From the NCBI RefSeq assembly GCF_000209165.1, contig NC_009045.1, positions 62,001 to 126,000 on the forward strand: a stretch of 64,000 nt of DNA, read 5' to 3'. This DNA comes from Scheffersomyces stipitis CBS 6054. Lineage: Eukaryota; Ascomycota; Pichiomycetes; Serinales; Debaryomycetaceae. Shown in pieces: positions 48,204 through 58,230 of this stretch; the first letter of the stretch is position 1; every line of letters starts with the position of its first letter. The position numbers and the translations under genes are program-made. The notes below the pieces were generated by a model, which saw only the letters and a program-made list of their open reading frames with translations, was not told the origin of the DNA and ran no database searches.

Positions 48204-50492
48204 CTAGTCTAAATCATCCGGCATATCTATGTCTTCGTCAGTAGGAGATTGACTTGGTTGATTGGCTCGCGTGGCAGGAGTTCCAGAGGTGTTTCCGCTT
48301 CTATCACGAGTTAAAACTTGTCCAACACGATGTGCAGCTTGTGCGGCCGACTGTGCTGCTCGTGCTGCTCTCTGCGCTGCTGAAACACTCGGGTGCTGTA
48401 ATACAGAAGCAGGCGGTGATTGTTCTTGTGTGAATGTCGAAATTACGGTTCCAAGTCCCTGTATGACATCCCTGAACATGTTTTCTGGAGTGCCAGATGT
48501 ATGCATTGTGTAAGCTCTAACAGAAGGACTCGGTGCTCGGTCCCCTGTTTGTGGCAGCTCTTGTGTTGGTCTACTGTGTTCATTATCGTCTTCCATGTAT
48601 GCGCCAAAATTGTTAAAGAAGTCACGCACTGGCGGAAACTGTGCTGATGCAAAATTGTTGGTAGTAGAAATTCTACCATCAGGAGTTGTTATGACAGTGT
48701 TCACTGCAGGGTTTGCACTAGGTCTTGCTCCAGAACTAGCACCAGTAGCACCGGATGTTGTAGCATTATTTACAACTGCACTAGCATTGGTTCTCAATGT
48801 TTGGGGCATTGGTCTTCTAGGTGTTACAGTTGGTATAGCTCCTGCTGCCGCGGCTGCTGCGGCCGCTACGGCAGCCAGTTGAGCAGCATCATTGCTAACA
48901 GCTCGACCTTCCACAGTTTCTCTAGGTATTTGAACAGTTTCTACACCTGTACTAGACATCATGTTCTGGGCCACTTCTGGACTCAAGATATTGGGACGAG
49001 CACGGTTGGCTCTATCAGCCATGTTCCGCAAATTGGAGTCTCGCAAGTTGGGGAAATACGCAAAGTAATCACGGTCCTCTTCAGAACATTCTGCGCGCAA
49101 GAGAGCGAGAGTTTTACGTACTTCGCTAGCAGTTTGTCTTATCTGAGCTGATGACTCGTACAGTTGGTAAGCTCTCTTTTCTGTTAACGCGATTGATTGA
49201 CAGAGCCTCAGGACAAATTGAGGAAGTACTGCCTTGATTTTGGAAGCGCGATAAGCAGTTCTCAATTCTGCGTTATTCGCTGGGAAATCCACAGGCAATA
49301 TTTCTCCAGCCGTACATTTCAAAGCGAGAAGATAGCATTTCAACGCTGTTAGTCCACTACCCATATAGAGGTGGCAATATCCCAATTGAGTCCATGCTGG
49401 GGTGAACGTTCTGTCGAAACAAACGGCTCGGTTCAAGTCCTCGATGGCTTCAATGAAGCAATACAAACCAATATATGCTATGGCTCTATTGGTGAGTAAC
49501 TGAGGAATTGATTCGTGAGATGATAGACGAGCTACATCCAAGGCATTGGTGTACACTTTGATGGCCTGGGCAAAGGCCAGATTCGACATCAAGTTATTAC
49601 CTTGTTCACGAAGCTTGTTTGTCAACTCCGTGTTCGATACTGTAGCTGACGAATCAGTAACGACGTAGTTGATTGTGTAATGAAGCAATCCCTTGAAGGC
49701 AGTATAGATAATACGAGGAGCAAGACCTTTCGAGTTGTCTTTTTCAAGAAACTGCTGCACTACTGTGATTTTCGATTCCATTTGTGATGAAAATGGAATT
49801 CCTGTGACAACAGGTGCCTCGCTGAGAAACTTACTAGCACAGTATGAGAGGAGTTGAGAATCGGGAAGAGAGCTAACATGAGGATCTGCCAACTTGACGG
49901 TCGATACAGCTTGACACAAGATGAGATACAACTTATTTTTGAGCTGGGAGGTTCGAGATGGTGAGATCTCGGATATGAATGGTGATTCGCTGACATTAGA
50001 GGCAATCCCTGACTCGGTGTTAGCAGAGCTACCGTTAGCTGAAGTACCAATTTCAAACGGTGCTGTGGTATTGGGTCTGCTCGTTTCAGAGCCAATTCCC
50101 TCGATACTGCTAATTATATCAATTGTTTCAGTTTTCCATGGTACATCGTAAGCGGCTTGTTCTGGGCCCAAGAGGTTCTTAGCGAGTTCGACTGAAATTC
50201 CAGAGGGGGACAGGCGGGCATAGTCAGCCATCGTAGCTGTGGCGTTCTGGGGGTATTTGGGATGTTTCTTCCAGTATAAGTAGTCATTGTACAAGCATAT
50301 CTTGGAAAGACTAGCTGTTCTAACCTGGTTGAGGTCGTTGGCCAAATCCTGGAACTGGATGGTTTCCTCTTCCGTCTGGCCAGCGGGAAAGCTCTGCGAT
50401 TTTAACGAAGTTTCTACCAATTCCAAGTGCTTGGAAAGAGCTGAGACAAATGCATGCTGAACCACGGGATCTGGAAGCTGTTGGTCAGACAT
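48204..50492 (-). CDS. TPR-domain protein, SGT/co-chaperone-like
   Basis: The 762-residue protein has a three-repeat TPR block at about 290-390 (LREQGNNLMSNLAFAQAIKV, LLTNRAIAYIGLYCFIEAIE, PAWTQLGYCHLYMGSGLTAL). The block resembles SGT2/STI1 co-chaperone TPRs that bind Hsp70/Hsp90 tails. The N-terminus is helical and the C-terminal half disordered, with poly-Ala (near 550) and Ser/Thr/Pro-rich stretches. The tail is acidic (TDEDIDMPDDLD). I cannot name an orthologue. The frame is open 63 codons further upstream, but that part is a poor hydrophobic translation of the promoter. The ATG at 50490-50492 (MSDQQLPDP) was chosen. Confidence 0.82.
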   Translation of the reverse strand: MSDQQLPDPVVQHAFVSALSKHLELVETSLKSQSFPAGQTEEETIQFQDLANDLNQVRTASLSKICLYNDYLYWKKHPKYPQNATATMADYARLSPSGISVELAKNLLGPEQAAYDVPWKTETIDIISSIEGIGSETSRPNTTAPFEIGTSANGSSANTESGIASNVSESPFISEISPSRTSQLKNKLYLILCQAVSTVKLADPHVSSLPDSQLLSYCASKFLSEAPVVTGIPFSSQMESKITVVQQFLEKDNSKGLAPRIIYTAFKGLLHYTINYVVTDSSATVSNTELTNKLREQGNNLMSNLAFAQAIKVYTNALDVARLSSHESIPQLLTNRAIAYIGLYCFIEAIEDLNRAVCFDRTFTPAWTQLGYCHLYMGSGLTALKCYLLALKCTAGEILPVDFPANNAELRTAYRASKIKAVLPQFVLRLCQSIALTEKRAYQLYESSAQIRQTASEVRKTLALLRAECSEEDRDYFAYFPNLRDSNLRNMADRANRARPNILSPEVAQNMMSSTGVETVQIPRETVEGRAVSNDAAQLAAVAAAAAAAAGAIPTVTPRRPMPQTLRTNASAVVNNATTSGATGASSGARPSANPAVNTVITTPDGRISTTNNFASAQFPPVRDFFNNFGAYMEDDNEHSRPTQELPQTGDRAPSPSVRAYTMHTSGTPENMFRDVIQGLGTVISTFTQEQSPPASVLQHPSVSAAQRAARAAQSAAQAAHRVGQVLTRDRSGNTSGTPATRANQPSQSPTDEDIDMPDDLD

Positions 50493-51102
50493 GATATCGT
50501 AAGTGTACAAGGAGAGAATGAGAATAAAAGAGAAAAGAATAGAAATAGAACAATGAACGTTAAAAGGAAACGGTTGCAGATCTGATAGAAAAATCGCGAT
50601 TAGCGGATATTTAGCGAGGGAAGAATGGCAGCTGAAAGTTCGTATGCAAGATTGCGGGACAGGGAGAAAATAGCGGGACAATATTTGGGAGTAAGATCAA
50701 GGGTATTTGAACTGTCTGTTCAGGGTGTTCTTTCTTTCTCAAAGTTAGCATTCAGCATCAACACGTATACAAGAATAAGTTGTGCAATTTATAGAGCAAT
50801 TGAGAAGCAAATGGCAGAGTACTCTGTGATATTTTTTTCCAAAGTAAGATTACAAAACAAAAGTTGGGGCTCGCAGTCTCACTGTCGGTAATTTCTATTA
50901 AGTCTTTTCTCTCGCTAATATTTTTCTTCTACGGGGAGCCTCATGGTCTTTTCAGAATTGCCACTACTAACATCTATTCAAGAATTTACTCTTTCTTCGC
51001 CACTCCTTCTTTTCCAATTCAACTTCTACGATATTGTCTTTTCACTTCCCCTTCCGATTCCTACGTACTACAGCCAAAGTGAATTACCTACTCAATACCC
51101 CA
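50493..51102. promoter_or_regulatory. Divergent promoter, TPR gene / MIX23
   Basis: The region holds C/T-rich and AT-rich promoter-like sequence. Frames overlapping it (50625-50891, 50864-51170) have no protein-like pattern. No clear motif was recognised. Confidence 0.3.
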
Positions 51103-51657
51103 ATGACAGCATCTCTTCTGTCGCAACTGCTAGTGCCACCATCCTTGCTAACTCCCCAGAATTGCCATGAATCATCGCGAATATCAGCATTTCTCCGTCT
51201 TTCTCGTCTAGCTTCAGATGACACTATCAGGCAACATCTCAATGAAGTCAAAACTCCAGCAGGTTGTGACGATTACTTCGCCTCTACGATCGTTCCCCAA
51301 TGGCAAGCCAGAGCCCAGTTGATCACCTTCTGTGAGAATTACGCTGCTGACTTCAGGAAAAAAACTGCCCTGGGAATCCACGTAAATCACGAAGAGCCTC
51401 AGGGCGGTGCGGCTCACGACAATTTGCTACCCCAGACTTTCAATTTGAGGTTGGATCCTTATGCTGAAAAGTCATACAACCAGAAGCTCGAGCAGCAGTA
51501 CGCTCAATGCGACTACATCGACAACTGGGTCAGCAACCAGAAGAATGTTGAATCCATCATCAGGGAGCAAACAAGTCACGTCCTTAACGATAAGTGCTAT
51601 TATAACGACTGGTTAGCTCAGTTCAAGAAGTTAGATTCTGTTATTAAACAACTGTAA
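51103..51657 (+). CDS. MIX23: Mitochondrial intermembrane-space protein MIX23 (CID2/CCDC58 family)
   Basis: The 184-residue protein has the family core ISAFLRLSRLASDDTIRQHL. Two conserved Cys 22 positions apart follow (CDDYFAST...LITFC), with a W/R-containing helix between them, then a coiled C-terminal helix (NQKNVESIIREQTSHVLNDK). MIX23 is imported through the Mia40 pathway and supports protein import across the inner membrane. The frame is open upstream without ATG; the ATG at 51103 is first. The N-terminal 25 residues contain CTG codons, so they would differ under the CTG-Ser code. It converges with the PKH gene. Confidence 0.8.
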   Translation: MTASLLSQLLVPPSLLTPQNCHESSRISAFLRLSRLASDDTIRQHLNEVKTPAGCDDYFASTIVPQWQARAQLITFCENYAADFRKKTALGIHVNHEEPQGGAAHDNLLPQTFNLRLDPYAEKSYNQKLEQQYAQCDYIDNWVSNQKNVESIIREQTSHVLNDKCYYNDWLAQFKKLDSVIKQL

Positions 51658-51822
51658 CTTAGCATCCTATTATACCTATGAAAGAATAGCAACCAATCCG
51701 ACAATATTAGTTGACAGTCGTATATAGCAATCGGTCTTTGGAACTCTCTCTTTCTCGCCCTGTAAATAATGCATTTCCACTTTTATTCTACAGTCTATAT
51801 ATCTATAGAAAATGTAAGAAAT

Positions 51823-54555
51823 CTATTTGTGAGCGGCTGCAGCAGCGGCATAGGCAAACTTGCTCATCGGTTTGGCAGCAGTCGGTTGTGCTATGATTGT
51901 CTTGTTAGTGGTGGTGCTACTGCTTCTGCCAGTATTAGTTTGTACTGTTGATTTCTTGGGCTTTTTTGGAACTGCAGTCGTCTTTGTAGGTTTCTTCTTA
52001 GATGCAGCAGTAGGGACTGAACTTGATTTGGAACTTAGAGATGGAGACAGTGTAGGAGTAGGAGACTTCTCCTTTCGGACGGCTGGCAGGCTTTTTTCTC
52101 GAGAAACCATGTCTTTGGCCATCAACAAACAGTCGATCCAACCATAGTTCTTGCCTAGCTTAACTTGATCCCCACTTCTATCCACAACTTTGACAGAATC
52201 TTCAAGCGATAATCTTTCGAAATCGCTGATTCTTTTCAAGAAGATCAAGTCTCCGCCTTTTCTAATCAATTCTAGAATCAAATAGCCGTAGACTTCCTCG
52301 CTGTCGTTGCCATCATCGTCAACAGCTAGACTCTCAAATTCATAATCATACATCAGATAGTCTCCGCCGTTATTTGCCTTGAGGTCTACGAGCATTACAC
52401 CCAAACTAGCTGTGACAAAGAAGACCCGTGCTAAATTGGTAATGACAGTGACTACAACTTCAGCGTTCTTCTCAAGTTGCCTCAGGTATTTTGTGATCAA
52501 ATCATCGATGAGGGAATCATCGAGCTGTTCAGCTGGTTGCCTCTTTAGGATCTTATTGCTCAACTCCAGCTTCAATATCGTGTCCATCTTCAAGATTTTT
52601 TCATTGGGGCTCAATAGATTCGAGATTTCCTTGAACTTTATAGTATTCTTGGCTTCTATAATTTTGGTTTTTGTTGTCTTCTGCTTCAAGTCTTCTTTAG
52701 ACTTGGTAGCAATTGCCAACTTCGCCAGCGGTAAAGTAGGAGCCAGTCTTTGCGCCTGCTTCATGCCACTCCCAGCAGCAGCGGCAGCAGCGGCACTTAC
52801 CAACAGATTTGGAATCGCAGGAGGCTGAGGCTGCGATTTGTGCTTAGAACTAGAGACATTTCTGGAACTGGAAGCGCTACCGGAACTAGAGCCGCTAGCT
52901 AGCTGACCATCAGAAGACTGGTTATTGCTATCGCTTGAAGATGTACTATTAGTCATGGCAAAGGCTGTATTGGTACGCAAGTTTGTATAGTGAGGGCTTT
53001 TTGAGGGAGAATCCAGAGCTTGTGGAGGTGGAGATATCTTTGGAGTGCTATCTACAGACAAGCTTGTATTCATTGCTATGTTTCTGCTATCTGCCAGACG
53101 AGATTGCTGTGGTTGCTGTTGCTGTTGACTTGGTGGAAGTGTCATGTTCGGTTGTTGGAGCATTTGGGCCCTGTAAGCATGCGCATGGTGTTGGTTTTGA
53201 GTTCTAGGAGGAGATGGTGCAGATACAAAAGCAGGATGAGTTGGTGAGATTGGAGGTACGAGTGGTGCTGGGGGTGGAGGTTGTTGCTGAGTTTGTTGTA
53301 ATATCTGTGCTGGTGGACCAAGCTGTTGTGGTGCAACGATATTCTTTTTGATACGAGTAGCTGGCTGGTACGATTTCTTGACACCAACAGAGGGAATGTA
53401 AGCAAAGTCTGAATGCTGGATTTGCGAATGCAATTGCTGGTACGAGTTAGACTTGTTCATATTTCTATTGGAGCCTGTTTTGAATGTCGACATTACTGGT
53501 GAAGGTGCATTGTTTGAGCCTGGGCCAAATGGCTCAAATCTGGGCACTTTTCTATGCCAGATGAAATTGAGGTCGTCCCAGGGAACGTCTTGGAACCAAC
53601 GGCTCTTTTGGATTTGAGGTATTGTAGACCGTTGTTGGGGATCGGCCAACAAGATTTTGTCTATTATCTCGATTACATCTGGAGGAAGTGGGTACTTCAG
53701 ACGGTACGAGTAATCGATATTGATAATTTTCTCGAACGTCAAGTACTCAGTGTTGCCCTTGAACGGTGGTACTCCGTGAAAAAACTGGTACAAAATACAT
53801 CCAAGAGCCCATACATCAGCTTCAAATCCACAAATGTTGTGTTTGAGAAGCTCTGGCGAAACGTACTCTGCCGTACCTACAAAGGAACCCTTACGATCTT
53901 CATCACTAACCTTAACCGGAACGTTCTGGGCTTCGTCTACGGAGTTGTAATCGATTTTCTCATCGTTGTCGTCAGAGTTTCCGAGAAGCTTGGCTGCACC
54001 AAAGTCGGTGATCTTTAGACTAAAATCGTGTGCTACAAGGATGTTTTCGGGTTTCAAGTCGCGATGGATCACACCCTTCAGATGAATGAATTTGACAGCG
54101 TCAACAATCTGACACATGTAGAACTTCAGCACAGCTTCTGATAACGAGCCGAACTTACGGATAATTGAAAGAAGCTCCCCGTATTCAGCAAAATCAAGCA
54201 CAAAGAAAAGACTCTTTTCGTCTTGAAATGTGTAGTACAACTGAACAATACCAGGATGCTGTTGACCAAGACGATGCAACGTTATCTTTTCGATGTTGAC
54301 ATACTTGATCTTGTCCTCCTTGACAATATGTCGTTTGGAAAGAACCTTGATAGCATATGTCTTTGAGTTGTGGATATCCATTGCAGAAAACACAGTGGAG
54401 TACGAACCTTCACCAATCCTTGTTCCAAACTGGTAATCCCGAGCCGTACGCTTCACGGGTGTGGGAGAGATTTGTTTTTGTTGAAGATGCAGTTGCAGCT
54501 GTTGCTGTGTTGGTAGTGGTGGACGTTGCATTTGTATGATGTTGTCTGAAGACAT
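51823..54555 (-). CDS. PKH1: PDK1-like AGC kinase (PKH family)
   Basis: The 910-residue kinase has a domain (about 40-320) with Gly-loop GEGSYSTVFSA, AIKVLSK, the catalytic HRDLKPEN, DFGAAK and an activation loop containing GSFVGTAEYVSPE. The PDK1-style GTAEYVSPELL marks the family. A long Pro/Gln/Ser-rich linker follows, then a PH-like domain (about 635-815) and a Lys/Ser/Thr/Ala-rich tail. PKH kinases sense long-chain sphingoid bases, act at eisosomes and activate Ypk1, Pkc1 and Sch9. Which PKH paralogue this is cannot be fixed from one locus. Confidence 0.93.
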   Translation of the reverse strand: MSSDNIIQMQRPPLPTQQQLQLHLQQKQISPTPVKRTARDYQFGTRIGEGSYSTVFSAMDIHNSKTYAIKVLSKRHIVKEDKIKYVNIEKITLHRLGQQHPGIVQLYYTFQDEKSLFFVLDFAEYGELLSIIRKFGSLSEAVLKFYMCQIVDAVKFIHLKGVIHRDLKPENILVAHDFSLKITDFGAAKLLGNSDDNDEKIDYNSVDEAQNVPVKVSDEDRKGSFVGTAEYVSPELLKHNICGFEADVWALGCILYQFFHGVPPFKGNTEYLTFEKIINIDYSYRLKYPLPPDVIEIIDKILLADPQQRSTIPQIQKSRWFQDVPWDDLNFIWHRKVPRFEPFGPGSNNAPSPVMSTFKTGSNRNMNKSNSYQQLHSQIQHSDFAYIPSVGVKKSYQPATRIKKNIVAPQQLGPPAQILQQTQQQPPPPAPLVPPISPTHPAFVSAPSPPRTQNQHHAHAYRAQMLQQPNMTLPPSQQQQQPQQSRLADSRNIAMNTSLSVDSTPKISPPPQALDSPSKSPHYTNLRTNTAFAMTNSTSSSDSNNQSSDGQLASGSSSGSASSSRNVSSSKHKSQPQPPAIPNLLVSAAAAAAAGSGMKQAQRLAPTLPLAKLAIATKSKEDLKQKTTKTKIIEAKNTIKFKEISNLLSPNEKILKMDTILKLELSNKILKRQPAEQLDDSLIDDLITKYLRQLEKNAEVVVTVITNLARVFFVTASLGVMLVDLKANNGGDYLMYDYEFESLAVDDDGNDSEEVYGYLILELIRKGGDLIFLKRISDFERLSLEDSVKVVDRSGDQVKLGKNYGWIDCLLMAKDMVSREKSLPAVRKEKSPTPTLSPSLSSKSSSVPTAASKKKPTKTTAVPKKPKKSTVQTNTGRSSSTTTNKTIIAQPTAAKPMSKFAYAAAAAAHK

Positions 54556-55157
54556 TATAATGTATATATGATGATATGACTTATGAAATAGTATGAAAGC
54601 AAGGACAATAGACGATTGATATCAAGGGCAGTTATAATGATGATGCTATATGAGACGACGTGAGTTATGTTTTATGGGGCTCGACTTGTATTCAGTAATG
54701 GGCACTAGATTTCCAAAATTTGAAAACTTCACAGTATTTACGGTTTCACTAATTCAATACTCAAACCAACCTTATGCCAATAATGCTATAGTTAAGAGGT
54801 GACTCCATAAAGTGGCGATATCAATGGACGCAATTCTGGTGCTGTCAATGGCGAAGATTCCAAAGACGAAGACAGCAATAATGAGCTGTTTCTAGACGGC
54901 AGGAAACAGCGATAGGGGAAGTCCAAGAAAAGGAAAATACACTAATGTTGTTGATATCGAAAACCGAGATCAAGACAGCTAACTACAGATCGGTGGGGAT
55001 GTCACGTGATCTGAATGTAAACAAATGAAAAAGTGGTGGATGGGCAGAATTTGGTTGTTCAGGGTGGTAGGACGAAGTGGGGGTGGAAGAAACTTGGGAG
55101 GTTGGTTATTGCGAATGGTTGAGTGGGGGGTTTACACAAGTTTTGTTAGAGTGTAGA
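54556..55157. promoter_or_regulatory. Upstream region of the PKH gene with an E-box
   Basis: The only strong motif is TCACGTGA at 55002-55009, about 450 bp upstream of the kinase start. The sequence between 55010 and 55140 is G-rich on the plus strand (GGGGTGG, GGGGGG). No gene is seen apart from the small frame that follows. Confidence 0.4.
55002..55009. promoter_or_regulatory. TCACGTGA E-box palindrome
   Basis: This is a full palindromic bHLH/Cbf1-type site between the kinase gene and the small minus-strand gene. It is about 447 bp from the kinase start codon. Function is inferred. Confidence 0.4.
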
Positions 55158-55355
55158 TTAAACTTCTGTAGTTTGTGGACCAGCTCCGTTTGGGAAGGTG
55201 GAAAATGAGCGAGCCGGCGAGGTGCGAAGAGGCAGACGATCGAATTGGGCAATGAGAAGCTGTCTTGGCTGAGCTTTGACTTTGCTGAGTTCGTAGAAGG
55301 TGGTCAATTGTGTTTTATCGGCGACATTGTATCTTCCAGAGGATTTATATTTCAC
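55158..55355 (-). CDS. Small unrecognised protein, 65 residues
   Basis: The frame begins MKYKSSGRYNVADKTQLTTF and is basic, with an Arg/Ser/Pro-rich second half (LPLRTSPARSFSTFP). Codon choice is gene-like (GTC, GCC, ACC, TTC and TAC frequent), unlike random AT-rich spacer. A CRE-type TTACGTCAT lies 17 bp upstream. I recognise no family. It may be a small mitochondrial or stress protein, but nothing proves that. Confidence 0.55.
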   Translation of the reverse strand: MKYKSSGRYNVADKTQLTTFYELSKVKAQPRQLLIAQFDRLPLRTSPARSFSTFPNGAGPQTTEV

Positions 55356-55791
55356 TCCTATTGTTGACGCCTTACGTCATAGAGATCCTGATTACAGTTT
55401 AGTATGCGCATATATTGTTCTTTATAAATAGTAGAGTAAGAAGTAGAAGTTGTAGAACCTGCAATAACAAGGCTAAATTTTCAAATAAGATAATGAAAAA
55501 TTGTGTTCAAAGAACTTCAATAGGTAGCTATAACTCCTTGCCGATTACCATGGACGTTTGGCCTATTTGCATCTATAAGTTTGTACCTCTCTCGTCATCT
55601 TATCTTTATCTTTATCTTCTGACTCTACTCTTGCTTCTCTATTCGCAGAAGAACTGTTTGCACACAGGAATGCTCCAGAATCTGTGAATTTTTATTCTAG
55701 CAGATGCGGGCTATTTTTCACTCACCTATTCTTGAGAAAACGCCTTTCCGTATCGCTAAGGATCCCAGGTATAGAGACAGCAGTGTTCACG
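55356..55791. promoter_or_regulatory. Divergent promoter, small gene / OCT1, with CRE-type site
   Basis: TTACGTCAT at 55372-55380 matches the ATF/CREB (Sko1-type) site and lies 17 bp from the small gene and about 410 bp from OCT1. Further on are TATCTTTATC repeats near 55600-55616. The 90-codon frame 55415-55687 is not gene-like. Confidence 0.45.
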
Positions 55792-58230
55792 ATGCGTCTT
55801 CTGCGCCAGCTTCTTCGAAGTACACCATTTCTCACGCGGGCAAAGCCCGTGTCTGGTAAGGTGTCACATTTCAGACTGCGCACCGATCTCAAGGGAGGCT
55901 CATCCAACTCCTCTAAGTCGCCAGATTCTGTTGGTGATGGTGCTTCGGCACATCTTCGTCACATTTTCGACGACCAGAAGTACTTCAACAGCTTCACCAA
56001 GTCTGCAGCAGAAACTTCGGGCAAGGTTTCGCTGCTTCCAGCCATCTTCTCCTTCCGCAGGTCTGGATTGTTCTGCAACGATAATCTTCTGACTCCCCAT
56101 GGATTGATAGACTTCTCGAAAAACTCCCTAAGAGAAGCTAAGTCGCTTGTAGAATCAATGCTCCACGATGTGAAGTCTGATCCAGCCGGCCGTTTGTCGT
56201 ATATCAACAAGTTGGATCAGTTGTCGGACATCTTGTGTAGAGTAATAGATGTAGCTGAGTTCATCAGAGTAGCCCACCCATCCCAAAAATGGGTCAATGC
56301 TGCGCAGCAAACCCACGAAATCATGTTCGAATACATGAACCAGTTGAATACAAACGTAGAGTTGTACCAGAATCTCCGGGACATTTTGAGCGATTCCTCT
56401 GTGACGGCCCAACTAACAGAAGAAGAAATTCAGGTTGGTGAGTACTTGAAACAGGACTTTGAAAGATCGGGAATCCACATGAACCCTTCTGCAAGGAATA
56501 ACTTTGTAGCCATCACCCAGGAGATCTCTTTACTTGGATCACGTTTTAACAACGAAATCCACAACTTGAAGTCATACTGGTGTGAAATCCCTAGATACGA
56601 GTTTGAACAACTCGAGGACTCAAACTTGAAAAAGGAGATTCTCGGCTACCAGTCCAAGGCCCCTCCTTCCAAGCATTCTTCCCAAACTATCAGCATCCCA
56701 TTAGTGGGCCACATTCCCTTCACGATCCTTACCACATGTTCGATAGAGCTGATCAGAAGGGAGATCTGGATTTCTTTGCATAATTCTTCAGATGAGCAGA
56801 TCGCTACTCTTAACAACTTCCTCAAATACAGAGCTACGTTGGCAAAAATGTTGGGCTACAAGTCTTTTTCACACTATCAATTGGAACATAAAATGGCCAA
56901 GAATCCCGAAAATGTAGTTACATTTTTGACTAACTTACAGAAGTCGTTGAGAGAAAAGGGTGTTACTGAAGAAATCAAAAAGTTGTACCAATACAGAGAT
57001 GATTCCACGATTTCACAGGTACAGAAGGCATCTACTGAAGATATTATTGATGGAGTTAAACCCTGGGATAGGGATTACCTCTTGGAAAAGCTCCAGAAAG
57101 CGTCTAACAAGAATTTGGAAGAGTTAGAAAACATCAACGAATACTTGTCTGTTGGCACTATTGTCGCGGGATTGAGTGAATTATTTAAGCTGATCTACAA
57201 TGTTGAGTTTGTGCCTGTGGCAACGCTCAAGGGAGAAACGTGGGATCAAAACCAAGTTCGTAAAGTTGCGGTAGTTGACGATTCTACAAAGAAGAAACTA
57301 GGGTTCCTCTATTTAGATTTCTGGTCCCCCAAAGTCTTACCATCTCATTTCACGATAGTTTGTCTGAGAAAGCTCAATTTAGATATTAAGAGCGAAACGA
57401 AAGACAAGATGAGACAATTGGTACAATTGGATGAGGACGAAACGTCACAACTCCCCGTGATTTCGTTGATTTGTAACTTTCAGAAATCAAATGATGGTCA
57501 CATAGGTAGATTTGCAGGCGTAGAGAACGAGAAGCCTACATTACTTTCGTTGAACCAAGTGGATACAGTTTTCCATGAAATGGGTCATGCCATGCATTCC
57601 ATGATTGGACGTACTGACTTGCATAACCTCTCTGGAACGAGGTGTGCCACTGACTTCGTAGAGTTGCCCTCGGTTCTAATGGAATCTTTCAGTAAGGACC
57701 CTCGAGTCTTGTGTAAAATTGCAAAGCACTACGAAACGGGCGAGCCATTATCTCCTAAACTATTGGCTCAGCACCAGACACAGAAAGTGATGTTAGACGA
57801 ATGTGAAACCTACATGCAATCAAAGATGGCCATGTTGGATCAAGTTCTACACAGCGAAGATGTCGTCAGGACTATTTCGGAAGACTTTGCTAACTTCGAC
57901 TCTACGCCTATATACCATAGTCTTGAGTCCAAGTTGAAGGTTTTTGCCGATACCTGGTCTACTTGGCATGGTAAGTTTCCCCACTTGTTCTCGTATGGTG
58001 CCGTTTATTACTCCTACTTGTTGGATCGGGCCATCGCAGAGAAGATTTGGAATGGGTTGTTTGCACACGATCCTTGGAGTAGAGAGGCGGGAGAGAAGTA
58101 CAAAAACAGCATATTGAAGTGGGGAGGCACCCGTGATCCTTGGGAATGCCTTGCAGATGCGTTGGAGAACGACGAGCTCAGCAAAGGAGACTCGCGAGCA
58201 ATGGAAATAATCGGCAAGGATTCCTTGTGA
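55792..58230 (+). CDS. OCT1: Mitochondrial intermediate peptidase (octapeptidyl aminopeptidase)
   Basis: This is an 812-residue M3-family metallopeptidase. The zinc site HEMGH is at His595-Glu596-His599 (FHEMGHAMHSMIGRT), with the downstream third-ligand region FVELPSVLMESFSKDPRVL. The N-terminus is Arg/Leu/Ser-rich without acids (MRLLRQLLRSTPFLTRAKP), a matrix presequence. OCT1 removes an octapeptide from imported precursors after MPP cleavage. Length is near yeast (772). The frame is open upstream, but the first ATG is 55792. Its stop codon lies within a TGACGTCA palindrome. Confidence 0.96.
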   Translation: MRLLRQLLRSTPFLTRAKPVSGKVSHFRLRTDLKGGSSNSSKSPDSVGDGASAHLRHIFDDQKYFNSFTKSAAETSGKVSLLPAIFSFRRSGLFCNDNLLTPHGLIDFSKNSLREAKSLVESMLHDVKSDPAGRLSYINKLDQLSDILCRVIDVAEFIRVAHPSQKWVNAAQQTHEIMFEYMNQLNTNVELYQNLRDILSDSSVTAQLTEEEIQVGEYLKQDFERSGIHMNPSARNNFVAITQEISLLGSRFNNEIHNLKSYWCEIPRYEFEQLEDSNLKKEILGYQSKAPPSKHSSQTISIPLVGHIPFTILTTCSIELIRREIWISLHNSSDEQIATLNNFLKYRATLAKMLGYKSFSHYQLEHKMAKNPENVVTFLTNLQKSLREKGVTEEIKKLYQYRDDSTISQVQKASTEDIIDGVKPWDRDYLLEKLQKASNKNLEELENINEYLSVGTIVAGLSELFKLIYNVEFVPVATLKGETWDQNQVRKVAVVDDSTKKKLGFLYLDFWSPKVLPSHFTIVCLRKLNLDIKSETKDKMRQLVQLDEDETSQLPVISLICNFQKSNDGHIGRFAGVENEKPTLLSLNQVDTVFHEMGHAMHSMIGRTDLHNLSGTRCATDFVELPSVLMESFSKDPRVLCKIAKHYETGEPLSPKLLAQHQTQKVMLDECETYMQSKMAMLDQVLHSEDVVRTISEDFANFDSTPIYHSLESKLKVFADTWSTWHGKFPHLFSYGAVYYSYLLDRAIAEKIWNGLFAHDPWSREAGEKYKNSILKWGGTRDPWECLADALENDELSKGDSRAMEIIGKDSL

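Noticed and set aside
48262..51170. Plus-strand frames (83-116 codons) over the TPR gene and its promoter
   Set aside because: They overlap a well-supported minus-strand gene and are Ala/Cys or Ser-rich shadows.
53554..54018. 154-codon plus-strand frame across the PKH kinase domain
   Set aside because: It overlaps conserved kinase motifs on the other strand, so it is a shadow.
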